Of a stretch of DNA of 64,000 nt, positions 7,367 through 15,495 are shown piece by piece; positions within the stretch are counted from its first letter, which is position 1; every line of letters starts with the position of its first letter. The notes beneath the pieces are model-generated. The model worked only from the letters and a program-made list of their open reading frames with translations. It was not told the origin of the DNA and did not search any database. This DNA comes from G963678095 sp963678095 (GTDB taxonomy: Bacteria > Bacillota > Negativicutes > Selenomonadales > Selenomonadaceae): the NCBI GenBank assembly GCA_963678095.2, contig OY782746.1, positions 1,488,001 through 1,552,000 on the forward strand, written 5' to 3'. The translations under genes and the position numbers were made by a program.

Positions 7367-8514
7367 TAGGCATTCCCTCCCGCACAAAGTTTTTCTATCG
7401 CGGAGACAATTTCCTGCGGTACAAAAATTTCTGTATTGTATTTTGCCAGCAATTCCACCGGACAAGCTCCACGCACAACGCGTTCAACTTCACCGACCAA
7501 CTGGCCATAGTTGAGTTCCGGCACCAAAATCCCCTTGACTTTGGCCGCCGTCTGGCTGATGATTTTATCGGCAAAGGGCCAGATCGTCATCAACCGAACA
7601 AGGCCGACCCTAATTCCTTGTGCACGGGCAATTCGCACGGCTTCATAGGCCGTGCGGGCCGTCCCGCCATAAGCTACCACGGCATATTCGGCATCCTCCA
7701 TAAAGAACTCTTCATAATGCGTGATTTCATCTTGCGCAATTTCAATTTTTTTATGCAGGCGACGGATCGCCTCCTGTGTAACCTGCGGACTGCCTGACGG
7801 AAACCCCGTCTCATCGTGAATAAGGCCTGTCACATGGATATGATAGCCCGTACCAAAGTCAGCAACATTTGGCACCAGGTCTTTTTCCGGATGGTATGGC
7901 TGATAGCCTTCGGCCCGTGTGGCCGTCGGCTGGCGGCGCGGATAGCAGTCGATTTGATCACTATCCGGCAGCTCAACCTTTTCCCGCAGGTGACCGACAA
8001 TTTCATCCATCAGCACGATAACCGGTGTCCGGAAGCGTTCGGCATAATTGACGGCCATAACTGCAACATCAAAACATTCGCGTACTGTCCATGGGGACAG
8101 AGCAATCATTGGATGATCTCCATGGGTTCCCCAGCGAGCCTGCATTACATCCCCCTGTGACGGCGACGTCGGCTGCCCGGTAGACGGACCAACGCGCTGC
8201 ACATTGACGATAACCGATGGAATTTCCGCACAAGCGGCATAGCCGATCAATTCCTGTTTTAGCGAAAATCCCGGACCAGAGGTCGCGGTTAAAACCTTTT
8301 TACCCGCCAGTGAAGCCCCGAGAATTGCTCCCATACTGGCGATTTCATCTTCCATCTGAATAAATTTTCCACCAACCGTCGGCAAAAGCTTTGCCATAAC
8401 CTCGGCAATTTCGGTCGAAGGGGTTATGGGATATCCGCCAAAAAAACGGACCCCGGCAGCCAGTGCGCCTTCCGCACAGGCTTCATTGCCCTGCATCAAT
8501 CTTGCTTCACTCAT
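7366..8514 (-). CDS. korA: 2-oxoacid:ferredoxin oxidoreductase, alpha subunit
   Basis: 382 residues starting MSEARLMQGNEACAEGALAAG, the family hallmark for the alpha subunit, with FFGGYPITPSTEIAE, FIQMEDEIASMGAILGASLAG and GPSTGQPTSPSQGDVMQARWG. The ATG overlaps the korD stop (ATGA). The subunit contacts the TPP site and CoA. Its specificity cannot be read from the sequence; 2-oxoglutarate is favoured by the separate small ferredoxin subunit and order D-A-B-C. Confidence 0.92.
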   Translation of the reverse strand: MSEARLMQGNEACAEGALAAGVRFFGGYPITPSTEIAEVMAKLLPTVGGKFIQMEDEIASMGAILGASLAGKKVLTATSGPGFSLKQELIGYAACAEIPSVIVNVQRVGPSTGQPTSPSQGDVMQARWGTHGDHPMIALSPWTVRECFDVAVMAVNYAERFRTPVIVLMDEIVGHLREKVELPDSDQIDCYPRRQPTATRAEGYQPYHPEKDLVPNVADFGTGYHIHVTGLIHDETGFPSGSPQVTQEAIRRLHKKIEIAQDEITHYEEFFMEDAEYAVVAYGGTARTAYEAVRIARAQGIRVGLVRLMTIWPFADKIISQTAAKVKGILVPELNYGQLVGEVERVVRGACPVELLAKYNTEIFVPQEIVSAIEKLCAGGNA

Positions 8515-8711
8515 TTTTCCACCTTCTTATCTACAAATATTGCATAGTCAGGACAGCGAAGTTCACACTGCCCGCAGGCAATACAGTCCTCTCCGTTTAC
8601 GACCTGCACTCGTCCCAATGTGTCGAGTGACAAGACTTTTTTCGGACAAAACTCCACACAAATCCCACAGCCCTTACACCGTTCCACCTTGATGATAATT
8701 TCAGCTTTCAT
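8511..8711 (-). CDS. korD: 2-oxoacid:ferredoxin oxidoreductase, delta (2[4Fe-4S]) subunit
   Basis: 66 residues from ATG 8711, preceded by GGAGGGG at good spacing (the ATG further upstream lacks a site). Two Cys clusters CKGCGICVEFCP and CIACGQCELRCP bind two 4Fe-4S clusters and pass electrons from the TPP subunit to ferredoxin. First gene of the operon; all four genes overlap by 1-4 bases, indicating translational coupling. Confidence 0.92.
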   Translation of the reverse strand: MKAEIIIKVERCKGCGICVEFCPKKVLSLDTLGRVQVVNGEDCIACGQCELRCPDYAIFVDKKVEK

Positions 8712-9011
8712 AGCATACCCCTCCAAAATTCACCAGTGCCCCCGTAATGCGTACTTTTATACAGCCGCAATGCCGGCCCTGATTTGCGGCATCTTTTTCA
8801 TAATGCTCATTTTTATACTGCTCGTATAGTTCAATAAAATACAGTAATTACTATCATTATTACAATAATAGCAAATATGCATAAAAAAATCTATTGTTTT
8901 GTAAATTTATTTACAATGTATCTCTGTATACAAAACAGTCATGCAATCTTTGTATATTTATTTGTTTTCTGAAAACTGTATAAACCTCAATAAAACCAAG
9001 CCTTTGTTAAA
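8712..9011. other. Intergenic region upstream of kor, with inverted repeats
   Basis: About 300 bases of AT-rich DNA with no gene. It holds a GCCGCAA...TTGCGGC hairpin (about 8763-8789), ATTATT-AC-AATAAT (8856-8869) and the Rex-like palindrome at 8899. No convincing -10/-35 pair for kor was found. Confidence 0.5.
8899..8916. promoter_or_regulatory. Rex-like operator upstream of korDABC
   Basis: TTGTAAA-TTTA-TTTACAA is a perfect 18-bp inverted repeat with the TTGT-N10-ACAA layout of Firmicute Rex sites (clostridial consensus TTGTTAA-N4-TTAACAA). Rex senses the NADH/NAD ratio, which would suit a ferredoxin-reducing enzyme. The assignment rests on one site and is an inference. Confidence 0.5.
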
Positions 9012-9043
9012 TAAAAAGCGTCATGTGTTAAACACATGACGCT
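9012..9043 (-). terminator. Terminator of ptsHI
   Basis: Perfect 13-bp stem AGCGTCATGTGTT / AACACATGACGCT (9017-9043) followed on the minus strand by TTTTTATTT. Confidence 0.85.
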
Positions 9044-9062
9044 CTGCGAGTGACAAACTATC

Positions 9063-10769
9063 TTATAAGTGGTTGTATAAATATTCTTTAATCTCGCCGC
9101 CGTCTTCAAGCTGCAGGACAGTCTCTAAAATTTCCTTGGCCTTGGTCGAGCTGATCGAGCGGATTTTTTCTTTGACGCGTGGAATGGACGGCGCGCTCAT
9201 ACTGAGCTCATGAATTCCCATTGCCATCAAGAGCACAGCTGCATAAGGATCGCTGGCCATTTCACCGCACATACCGGCCCAAATACCATTGTCGCGGGCT
9301 GCCTGAATCGTGCGCTGTACCAAAGACAGAACCGCAGGGTTGAAATGATCATACAGATAGCTTACATTGTGATTGACGCGGTCAACCGCCAGGGTATACT
9401 GCACGAGATCGTTCGTACCAATGCTAAAGAAATCAACATATTTAGCCAGTACCGGCGTCATAATTGCTGCCGCCGGGGTTTCCACCATGATGCCCACCTG
9501 AACATTATCCGAATACGGCTTTTCTTCATGTGCCAGCTGAACCTTGGCCTGTTCGATGATCTCTTTTACCTGTTTGATTTCAGCCACATTGATGACCATC
9601 GGCAGCATAATCGCCGCCTTGCCATAAACGCCCGCCCGCAAAATCGCTTTGATCTGCGGCACGAACAAATCCTGGCGCATCAGGCTAATGCGAATTGCCC
9701 GCCAGCCGAGAAAAGGATTATCCTCTTTCGGTATGTTCAGATAGGCCAGCGGTTTATCGCCGCCGATATCCATTGTGCGAATTACGCAAAGCTTGCCCTT
9801 GCATTTTTCAACAGCTTCCTTGTAGGCCTTGAACTGATCTTCTTCCGTCGGGATTTCTTCTCGTCCCATAAACACAAACTCCGACCGGAATAAGCCCACG
9901 CCTTCACAGCCATAGGTCATAGCGGCATCGACATCAAGATGCGTCCCAATGTTAGCCATAAGCTCTATGCGGACACCGTCGGTCGTTTCTGCCGGCAGCG
10001 GTGCCAGCTGTGCATAATAAGCTTTGCGTTCCAGCTGTTTCTGAATTTTAATCCGATACGTCGATAAGATATCCTCCGTCGGATCAATAAAGATTTCCCC
10101 GGTTTCGCCATCGAGAATCACGAGATCACCGTCTTGAATATTCGCCAATTTATCACCGAGTCCGGCTACCGTCGGAATGGCTCTTGCCTTGGCAATAATT
10201 ACCGCATGACAGGTCGTGCTGCCCTGTCCAAGAAGGACTCCGGCAATTTTATCCGTCGGAATATTAGCTATCACGGAAGGTTCAATTTCGTGGCCACAGA
10301 GCACAACCGCTGCATCGCCCAATGCCGGTTCTTTTACGCCAAGAATATATTTAGCAATGCGCTTGCCGACATCGCGGATATCAACGGCCCGTTCCCGGAA
10401 ATACGCATCATCCATTGATTCGAACATCGCGGCCGATTCATCGGCTGCTGCCAATACTGCTCGCGGTGCCGAGCTGAGTTCCTTGACTTTATCATGCATG
10501 GACTGCGCCATCATCGGATCCTGTGCCATCATACGATGCGCTTCCATGATCGCCGACTGCTCTGGCATATTGCGTTCCTGCAATTTTTTCACATTATCCT
10601 GGAGAATTTCCGCAACCGCCTTAAGTGCGGCTTCGACTTTGGCAAGCTCGCTGGCTTCACTTTCCACCTTGTAATCAGCCAAATAGCCGTCAAGACTCTG
10701 CCCGACAAGCAGCACCTTGCCAATTGCGATTCCCGCGATAACGCCTTTGCCCCGTAAAGATTCCGTCAT
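9063..10769 (-). CDS. ptsI: PTS enzyme I (PEP:protein phosphotransferase)
   Basis: 568 residues, full length. N-terminal HPr-binding region; active-site His in GQGSTTCHAVIIAKARAIPTV near residue 190; PEP-binding C-terminal barrel with GVGLFRSEFVFMGR, DIGGDKPLAYLN, FFSIGTNDLVQYTLA and WAGMCGEMASDP. It autophosphorylates from PEP and passes phosphate to HPr. It follows ptsH by about 20 bases and is part of the sigma-54-driven ptsHI transcript. A natural question is whether it also phosphorylates the HPr-like domain of the neighbouring regulator. Confidence 0.96.
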   Translation of the reverse strand: MTESLRGKGVIAGIAIGKVLLVGQSLDGYLADYKVESEASELAKVEAALKAVAEILQDNVKKLQERNMPEQSAIMEAHRMMAQDPMMAQSMHDKVKELSSAPRAVLAAADESAAMFESMDDAYFRERAVDIRDVGKRIAKYILGVKEPALGDAAVVLCGHEIEPSVIANIPTDKIAGVLLGQGSTTCHAVIIAKARAIPTVAGLGDKLANIQDGDLVILDGETGEIFIDPTEDILSTYRIKIQKQLERKAYYAQLAPLPAETTDGVRIELMANIGTHLDVDAAMTYGCEGVGLFRSEFVFMGREEIPTEEDQFKAYKEAVEKCKGKLCVIRTMDIGGDKPLAYLNIPKEDNPFLGWRAIRISLMRQDLFVPQIKAILRAGVYGKAAIMLPMVINVAEIKQVKEIIEQAKVQLAHEEKPYSDNVQVGIMVETPAAAIMTPVLAKYVDFFSIGTNDLVQYTLAVDRVNHNVSYLYDHFNPAVLSLVQRTIQAARDNGIWAGMCGEMASDPYAAVLLMAMGIHELSMSAPSIPRVKEKIRSISSTKAKEILETVLQLEDGGEIKEYLYNHL

Positions 10770-10789
10770 CTCGTGGTACCTCCCCTTGC

Positions 10790-11053
10790 TTATTCTTCCC
10801 CGAATTTTGCTTGTACTAAGTCAACAAGGGCTTTTACTGCTGTCGAAGCATCTTCGCCTTCTGCTTTGATCACGATTTCTGTATCCTTTACCAGACCCAT
10901 GCTCATAATCATCAAAATGCTTTTAGCATCAACCGTTTTACCCTTGGCTGTAACCGTTACCTTCGATTTGAATTTTGCTGCCGTCTGCACAAAAACGGAG
11001 GCCGGGCGAGCATGAATCCCTGATTTATTTGTTACTTTTACTGTCTGTTCCAT
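10790..11053 (-). CDS. ptsH: HPr phosphocarrier protein
   Basis: 87 residues from ATG 11053 (GGGAG 11 bases upstream; the earlier ATG 11071 has no site). The phospho-accepting His lies in NKSGIHARPAS near residue 14, and the regulatory Ser of Gram-positive HPr is present in DAKSILMIMSMG near residue 46, implying control by HPr kinase. First gene of ptsHI. Confidence 0.95.
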   Translation of the reverse strand: MEQTVKVTNKSGIHARPASVFVQTAAKFKSKVTVTAKGKTVDAKSILMIMSMGLVKDTEIVIKAEGEDASTAVKALVDLVQAKFGEE

Positions 11054-11088
11054 AATATAAACAACTCCCATTCAATTTATAAAATTTT

Positions 11089-11111
11089 ACTCCGGTATAA
11101 TCTCGGAGTCT
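11089..11111 (-). promoter_or_regulatory. Small leader hairpin before ptsH
   Basis: ACTCCG / CGGAGT pair about 35 bases upstream of the ptsH start; a second small hairpin ATGCCT / AGGCAT lies near 11132-11150. Their role is unknown. Confidence 0.3.
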
Positions 11112-11191
11112 TCCTGTATTTACAAGCAATCACATGCCTTTGCCAGGCATCGGCAGCAATTGACCAGAAAACTACAAGCTGCTTTTATATA

Positions 11192-11209
11192 TTGCAAGTA
11201 GCGTGCCAA
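11192..11209 (-). promoter_or_regulatory. Sigma-54 promoter of ptsHI
   Basis: On the minus strand TTGGCACGCTACTTGCAA matches the -24/-12 consensus YTGGCACG-N4-TTGCW at every position. Transcription should start near 11182, giving a leader of about 130 bases before ptsH. Confidence 0.88.
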
Positions 11210-11334
11210 TAATCAAACAATGCTTGTTTTGGCTTGTTTCTTTATATTTTAACCCGATTTTTCGCATTTTACCAGCTTTTTCGTTCATTATTTTTAGATT
11301 ATTTAGAAAAAACTGTCTCTTGTTTTGCCTTTTG

Positions 11335-11402
11335 CATAGTAAAAAGTATCAATTTGTCGTTTTTTGTTGATACTTTTTACTATGTGTTGATATTTTTTAC
11401 CA
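11335..11402. promoter_or_regulatory. Putative enhancer (UAS) repeats for the HPr-domain sigma-54 activator
   Basis: Perfect 18-bp inverted repeat: CATAGTAAAAAGTATCAA (11335-11352), 14-base spacer, TTGATACTTTTTACTATG (11367-11384). A third, imperfect copy TTGATATTTTTTACCA follows at 11387-11402, exactly 20 bases after the second. The block lies 150-220 bases upstream of the predicted ptsHI start and directly after the activator gene, the usual geometry for bEBP enhancers. Confidence 0.7.
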
Positions 11403-11409
11403 AGCGTTT

Positions 11410-13086
11410 TTAGACCAGTCCATACTTCTTTGCCTTTGTCGCCACCGTTTTATGTGTAAGTTTCAACATTTTTCCGGCGGCATTAAAGCTGCCGCATTTT
11501 TTTAGGGCGTTGGCAATAATCTGCTTTTCATACTCCTCCCAAGGCAAGACGACATTGGAATCAAGATCCTTAACCTCCCGGGCGGCCGTTTCCCCGGCCA
11601 GATAAGTCGGCAGATTGTCGCGGGAAATAAAGTCACTGTCCATCAAGGTTATCACCCGTTCAATAATGTTTTCCAGTTCCCGGACATTGCCCGGCCATTT
11701 GTAAGCCATTAAAATCTCGAGCGCTTCCGGGGTTATGCCGCGAACCGGCTTTTGCACCTGCTGGGCGATCCGGTCAATAAAACTTTCCGTAAGCAGGGGA
11801 ATATCCTCCACCCGTTCCCGAAGCGGCGGCAAAAAAAGCGGAATGACGTTCAACCGATAATACAAATCGTCACGAAATTCACCTTGCCGAACCATTTCTT
11901 CCAGATTGCGGTTGGTGGCGGCAATAATTCTCACATCGACATGAACGGTAGTTTCCCCGCCCACCCGATCAAATTCACGTTGTTGCAGCACGCGCAACAG
12001 CTTAACCTGCATGTGCTTGTCCATTTCACCGATTTCATCGAGAAAAATTGTTCCCTTGTCAGCCAGTTCAAACTTGCCAAGCTTACGCCTGACAGCTCCG
12101 GTGAAGGCTCCTTTTTCATGACCGAATAGCTCCGACTCGAGCAAGGTTGACGGAATCGCCCCGCAGTTGACCCTGATAAACGGACCCGTACTGCGGGCAC
12201 TCGCATAATGAATGCCTTCGGCTACCAGTTCCTTACCCGTTCCACTCTCGCCGCGAATGAGCACGGTAGCACCGCTTTCAGCCGCCTTGGCCGCCATCGC
12301 GAGGACATCAACAACGCGACCACTGCGGCCAATGTAGTTGGCAAAAGACTTATTGGTTTTTTTGGTCCGCAGCAATTCCTGTTCCAGATATTCGGCCTTG
12401 GCCGATATCTGATGCAATTTTTCCATCAGCGTCTGAATTTCCGTAATATTTTTAACGACGGATACAACGCCGGCAATTTCCCCGTCAACAAAGATTGGAT
12501 TGACATTGGCCACAATCGTCGTTCCGTCTTTTTTATGACTGATGCTACCAATCCTTGCAACTCCTGATTTTAAGACACTACAGCGGTTGCCCTCGGGGGC
12601 TGTTTCATAGACATTTTCACCAATCACCATATCTTCGGTCTTGTTGAGTATTCGCAAATAGGACGGATTCACATAGGTGACCTCGCCATTTTTGTCCACC
12701 ACACAGATCCCATCCTGAACCGCCTCCAAAATCAGCTGCAACCGTTCCTGCATCAGGGCATTTTCATGCAGCAGCCGGTCGACTTCATGCATCTCCACTT
12801 TACTCTGTAGCTGGAAATCCCCTTCGAGAAAGTCTACCATTTCGCTGACAGCTTCAAGGCGCCGCTCGCCCTCGGCCGCAACAAAAACCGAATTGCCGCA
12901 GGCAATCTTCAGGGCAATCAGCTGCATCACATTTGTCATCTCAACCCTCTGACTGTGAAGGCTGCGCAAATAAAATTTGCAATTATATTTCAACGAAAGA
13001 TCTTTGCTCTTTTGTACGAGCATTGCCGCCACCCTGACATGGATGCCACTTTCGTTATGAATCACCGCTTCTTTTTCAAACAGCAT
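11410..13086 (-). CDS. Sigma-54 activator with N-terminal HPr-like domain, PAS, AAA+ and Fis HTH
   Basis: 558 residues. Residues 1-90 are HPr-like: NESGIHVRVAAMLVQKS aligns with HPr NKSGIHARPAS, keeping His16 and Arg18 but with Val for Pro; the Ser46 region reads EMTNVMQLIAL, so the regulatory Ser is replaced by Asn. Residues about 112-215 form a PAS domain; residues 250-480 are the AAA+ sigma-54 interaction domain with Walker A GESGTGKE (279-286), GAFTGA (326-331) and IFLDE; a Fis-type helix-turn-helix ends the protein. The gene precedes ptsHI, whose upstream region has a sigma-54 promoter and long repeats, so it is very likely the ptsHI activator. Phosphorylation of its His by EI or HPr would be a direct PTS sensor; that is inference. 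Confidence 0.9.
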   Translation of the reverse strand: MLFEKEAVIHNESGIHVRVAAMLVQKSKDLSLKYNCKFYLRSLHSQRVEMTNVMQLIALKIACGNSVFVAAEGERRLEAVSEMVDFLEGDFQLQSKVEMHEVDRLLHENALMQERLQLILEAVQDGICVVDKNGEVTYVNPSYLRILNKTEDMVIGENVYETAPEGNRCSVLKSGVARIGSISHKKDGTTIVANVNPIFVDGEIAGVVSVVKNITEIQTLMEKLHQISAKAEYLEQELLRTKKTNKSFANYIGRSGRVVDVLAMAAKAAESGATVLIRGESGTGKELVAEGIHYASARSTGPFIRVNCGAIPSTLLESELFGHEKGAFTGAVRRKLGKFELADKGTIFLDEIGEMDKHMQVKLLRVLQQREFDRVGGETTVHVDVRIIAATNRNLEEMVRQGEFRDDLYYRLNVIPLFLPPLRERVEDIPLLTESFIDRIAQQVQKPVRGITPEALEILMAYKWPGNVRELENIIERVITLMDSDFISRDNLPTYLAGETAAREVKDLDSNVVLPWEEYEKQIIANALKKCGSFNAAGKMLKLTHKTVATKAKKYGLV

Positions 13087-13118
13087 ATTAATTCTTCCTT
13101 TTTCTCAAATCTACTGTT

Positions 13119-13124
13119 ATTATA
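13119..13124 (-). promoter_or_regulatory. -10 element for the HPr-domain regulator
   Basis: TATAAT on the minus strand, about 33 bases before the start codon at 13086. No good -35 is seen at 17 bases. Confidence 0.35.
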
Positions 13125-13215
13125 CTGTATATAAAATATGCTCGCCAGGCTTTTCTGCTCACGGTTGCCAATTTAACAAAATTGTCAAATTATTGATTAT
13201 TTTATCCTAAAAAGC

Positions 13216-13304
13216 AGGACAAAATATCTAATAGTAGTGTATAATGTAGAAAGCCCGCTCGAATTATGCTTTATTACCTGTAATTCCGGGCAGGATTTTT
13301 TTTT
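13216..13304 (+). ncRNA. Promoter directly followed by a terminator-like hairpin (short RNA or attenuator)
   Basis: AGGACA (13216-13221), 18 bases, TATAAT (13240-13245), predicted start near 13252. A hairpin starts at once: GCCCG-CTC-GAATTA pairs with TAATTC-CGGGC (13253-13291), followed by T9 (13296-13304). No plus-strand gene lies upstream to be terminated, so the product would be an RNA of roughly 50 bases or an attenuated leader of the gene at 13427. Confidence 0.45.
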
Positions 13305-13426
13305 ATCATGTCGAATTTGGGTAGATGTATGGAATTCATTGGATTTTTTATAGAATTTATGCATCACCTCTCTAAATCAGACAGGCATTTCTCGTTAAAA
13401 TATATTTGGGAATTGTGGTGATCTGT

Positions 13427-14467
13427 ATGAACTTTATGATGATAACCTTTGTTATCATGCTGGTCAGTGTTTCCATAATTTATAAAATCACAAATTTTTT
13501 CGGGTTTCAGCTGAAATTCCAGTCACTGCTGCTCTGTGCGATCTGTGCTTTCGGGGTAAATTTTATTACGCTTTCCATTTCAGCGTATCTTACCTTATCC
13601 CATTTGCTGCTGATTTTTTTCACGGTTCTTCTGTCAGCCTGCCTCGTTACATACTATAATGAACACCTGACGCTTGAAACACAATCGACAGCGGCAGCCT
13701 GTCCAGCTGTACCGACTGACAATCCGTCCGCGACAATGGCCACTGCGTTGCCAACCACGAGTAGCCAGCAAGCCTTGCCAGCGGATCCGAGAAAAGACGC
13801 TGCCATCATCGTGCCTGGCAAGGTTGAGGAAAACCTTATCAGACAAGAAAGCAGCGCTCCGGTAGTTAAGGTCCCTGTGTCTGAACCTGTCCCCACAGCG
13901 AAAAAATCTTTACCAGCAAAAGCAACAAAAATTGCCACGGGGGAAGAAACCGGCCCTGTTGTCAGGAAGTCTTTACCACCGGCAGTGCTTACCGATACGG
14001 TTGCAGCCATGGTCAAAAATGATATGGAAAATGACCACCTGCTTAAACTTACCGCAGCACTTGCCAAGCTCAATTCACTCGATGCTATTCTCGATTACGC
14101 CTACGAGCAAAAAAGCCGGCATAATTTTTCCAATGCGCTTTTTGCCTTTCGTCAGGCTCTACGCCGATATGAAACCGATGAGTATGCGCCTTTTATCATC
14201 ATTGAAATGGGCAATATATATAAAGAAACCGGCTTATATGAAGAAGCAATTCATACATATGCCTCTTTCATGAATCTGCCGGCAATTGCTGAAGATGCTG
14301 CCGTTAAGGAAAAGTTTACTACAACGATTTCTTATCTGCGCATCGTAAAGTGCGTCTTACTTAAGTACAACAGCGGCAAGATACCATTCCACTCGATTCC
14401 GCCGTCCTATATGCGCGAAATTGAACTGACCTTCGAAAACTGGTATGCCAAAAAACATGCATCTTAA
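13427..14467 (+). CDS. Membrane protein with C-terminal TPR-like region
   Basis: 346 residues from ATG 13427 (GGTGAT five bases upstream; an in-frame ATG-like start at 13406 is not supported). Three hydrophobic segments occupy residues 1-75, then a long Ala/Pro/Ser/Thr/Lys-rich linker (about 85-205), then a helical region with NFSNALFAFRQALRRYE and MGNIYKETGLYEEAIHTY, which has the spacing of TPR helices. It is probably an inner-membrane scaffold with a soluble TPR domain. It is followed 17 bases later by the PRC-barrel gene, which has a similar linker composition, so the pair may work together. Function unknown. Confidence 0.65.
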   Translation: MNFMMITFVIMLVSVSIIYKITNFFGFQLKFQSLLLCAICAFGVNFITLSISAYLTLSHLLLIFFTVLLSACLVTYYNEHLTLETQSTAAACPAVPTDNPSATMATALPTTSSQQALPADPRKDAAIIVPGKVEENLIRQESSAPVVKVPVSEPVPTAKKSLPAKATKIATGEETGPVVRKSLPPAVLTDTVAAMVKNDMENDHLLKLTAALAKLNSLDAILDYAYEQKSRHNFSNALFAFRQALRRYETDEYAPFIIIEMGNIYKETGLYEEAIHTYASFMNLPAIAEDAAVKEKFTTTISYLRIVKCVLLKYNSGKIPFHSIPPSYMREIELTFENWYAKKHAS

Positions 14468-14484
14468 AAACGGGAGGATTACTC

Positions 14485-15402
14485 ATGAAAAAAAGTGTAG
14501 AAATCTTAGGATTACCTATTATCAGCATTACCGAAGGCCGTGAACTCGGCATCAGCAAATCTCTGCTGATTGACGCCCAGAACGGCTCGGTCGCAGCTCT
14601 GATCATTGAAGACGAAGATTGGTTTCGCGGCGTAAAATTATTGCCATACGATTCTGTCATTGCCATCGGTGACGATGCCATTACGATCACCAACAGTGAA
14701 AACATCTTAAAATTGGCAGAGGCCACTGACTACGAACCGTTGCTCAATCAGAATGTCCGCGTAATCGGCACGAAGGCAATCACTAAAGCCGGTAGCATTC
14801 AAGGCGTTGTTTCTGAAATCGTCATCGGCGAAAGCGGGAAAATTGCCAAATGTGCAATCGCTACGGAAAACGAAGTCGATACAAAAGATATTGCCGCTGA
14901 GCAGATCTCCATCTTCGGTAAGCAAGTTACCATCATCGACTGCGAACTGCCGGAAGAAGCCCAGCTAGCGCAAAAAAAAACTAAATCTGTCGCTCCAGTA
15001 AAACCAGCCGCTCCGGTAGAAGAAAAAACCGTGGAAGAAGTTCCCACTCCGGAAGCAGCACCAGCACCGGTTGAACCCCCCGCTGAAGAAAAAGCGGAAG
15101 CTAAAGAGGCTGCCCCTGAAATAAAAGCTGAGGTTAAAGCCGAAGTAAAAACTGAACCGGAAAAAGCTCCAGCACCTGCCCCGGAACCGACAAAAGCTCC
15201 GGAAAATCAGGCCAAGCAGCTTAGTGACAAAGCCGTTGAAGAACGTCATCGCCGTTTTCTGCTCGGCAAAAAAGCCGCCCGCCGCATCGCCACCGACAAT
15301 GGCATTGTCATCGTCGAAGCAGGTGCTGATATAACGGAAGAGGTTCTGCAGAAGGCAAAATTGGCAAACAAATTCATTGAGCTGTCAATGAACGTCCAAT
15401 AA
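14485..15402 (+). CDS. PRC-barrel domain protein with Pro/Ala/Glu-rich linker
   Basis: 305 residues with GGAGG before the ATG. Residues 1-75 and about 85-160 are two PRC-barrel modules (KKSVEILGLPIISITEGREL; IGTKAITKAGSIQGVVSEI). Residues 165-245 are an Ala/Pro/Glu/Lys linker, and residues 250-305 a conserved-looking basic tail (RRFLLGKKAARRI...EEVLQKAKLANKFIELS). PRC barrels occur in RimM and in proteins of photosynthesis, sporulation and cell envelope; the role here is unknown. A terminator follows. Confidence 0.8.
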   Translation: MKKSVEILGLPIISITEGRELGISKSLLIDAQNGSVAALIIEDEDWFRGVKLLPYDSVIAIGDDAITITNSENILKLAEATDYEPLLNQNVRVIGTKAITKAGSIQGVVSEIVIGESGKIAKCAIATENEVDTKDIAAEQISIFGKQVTIIDCELPEEAQLAQKKTKSVAPVKPAAPVEEKTVEEVPTPEAAPAPVEPPAEEKAEAKEAAPEIKAEVKAEVKTEPEKAPAPAPEPTKAPENQAKQLSDKAVEERHRRFLLGKKAARRIATDNGIVIVEAGADITEEVLQKAKLANKFIELSMNVQ

Positions 15403-15417
15403 TTTCTCAACCATTCA

Positions 15418-15453
15418 AGATGCCTCAAAATTTTTATTTTGAGGCATCTTTTT
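15418..15453 (+). terminator. Terminator after the PRC-barrel gene
   Basis: AGATGCCTCAAAA pairs with TTTTGAGGCATCT and is followed by TTTTTC. Confidence 0.8.
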
Positions 15454-15495
15454 CAATTTCTGCAGCTAAGCACTGCAAGGACAGGAGGCTTATTC

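Noticed and set aside
8763..8789. Hairpin GCCGCAA...TTGCGGC as a terminator
   Set aside because: No run of T directly after it in either direction.
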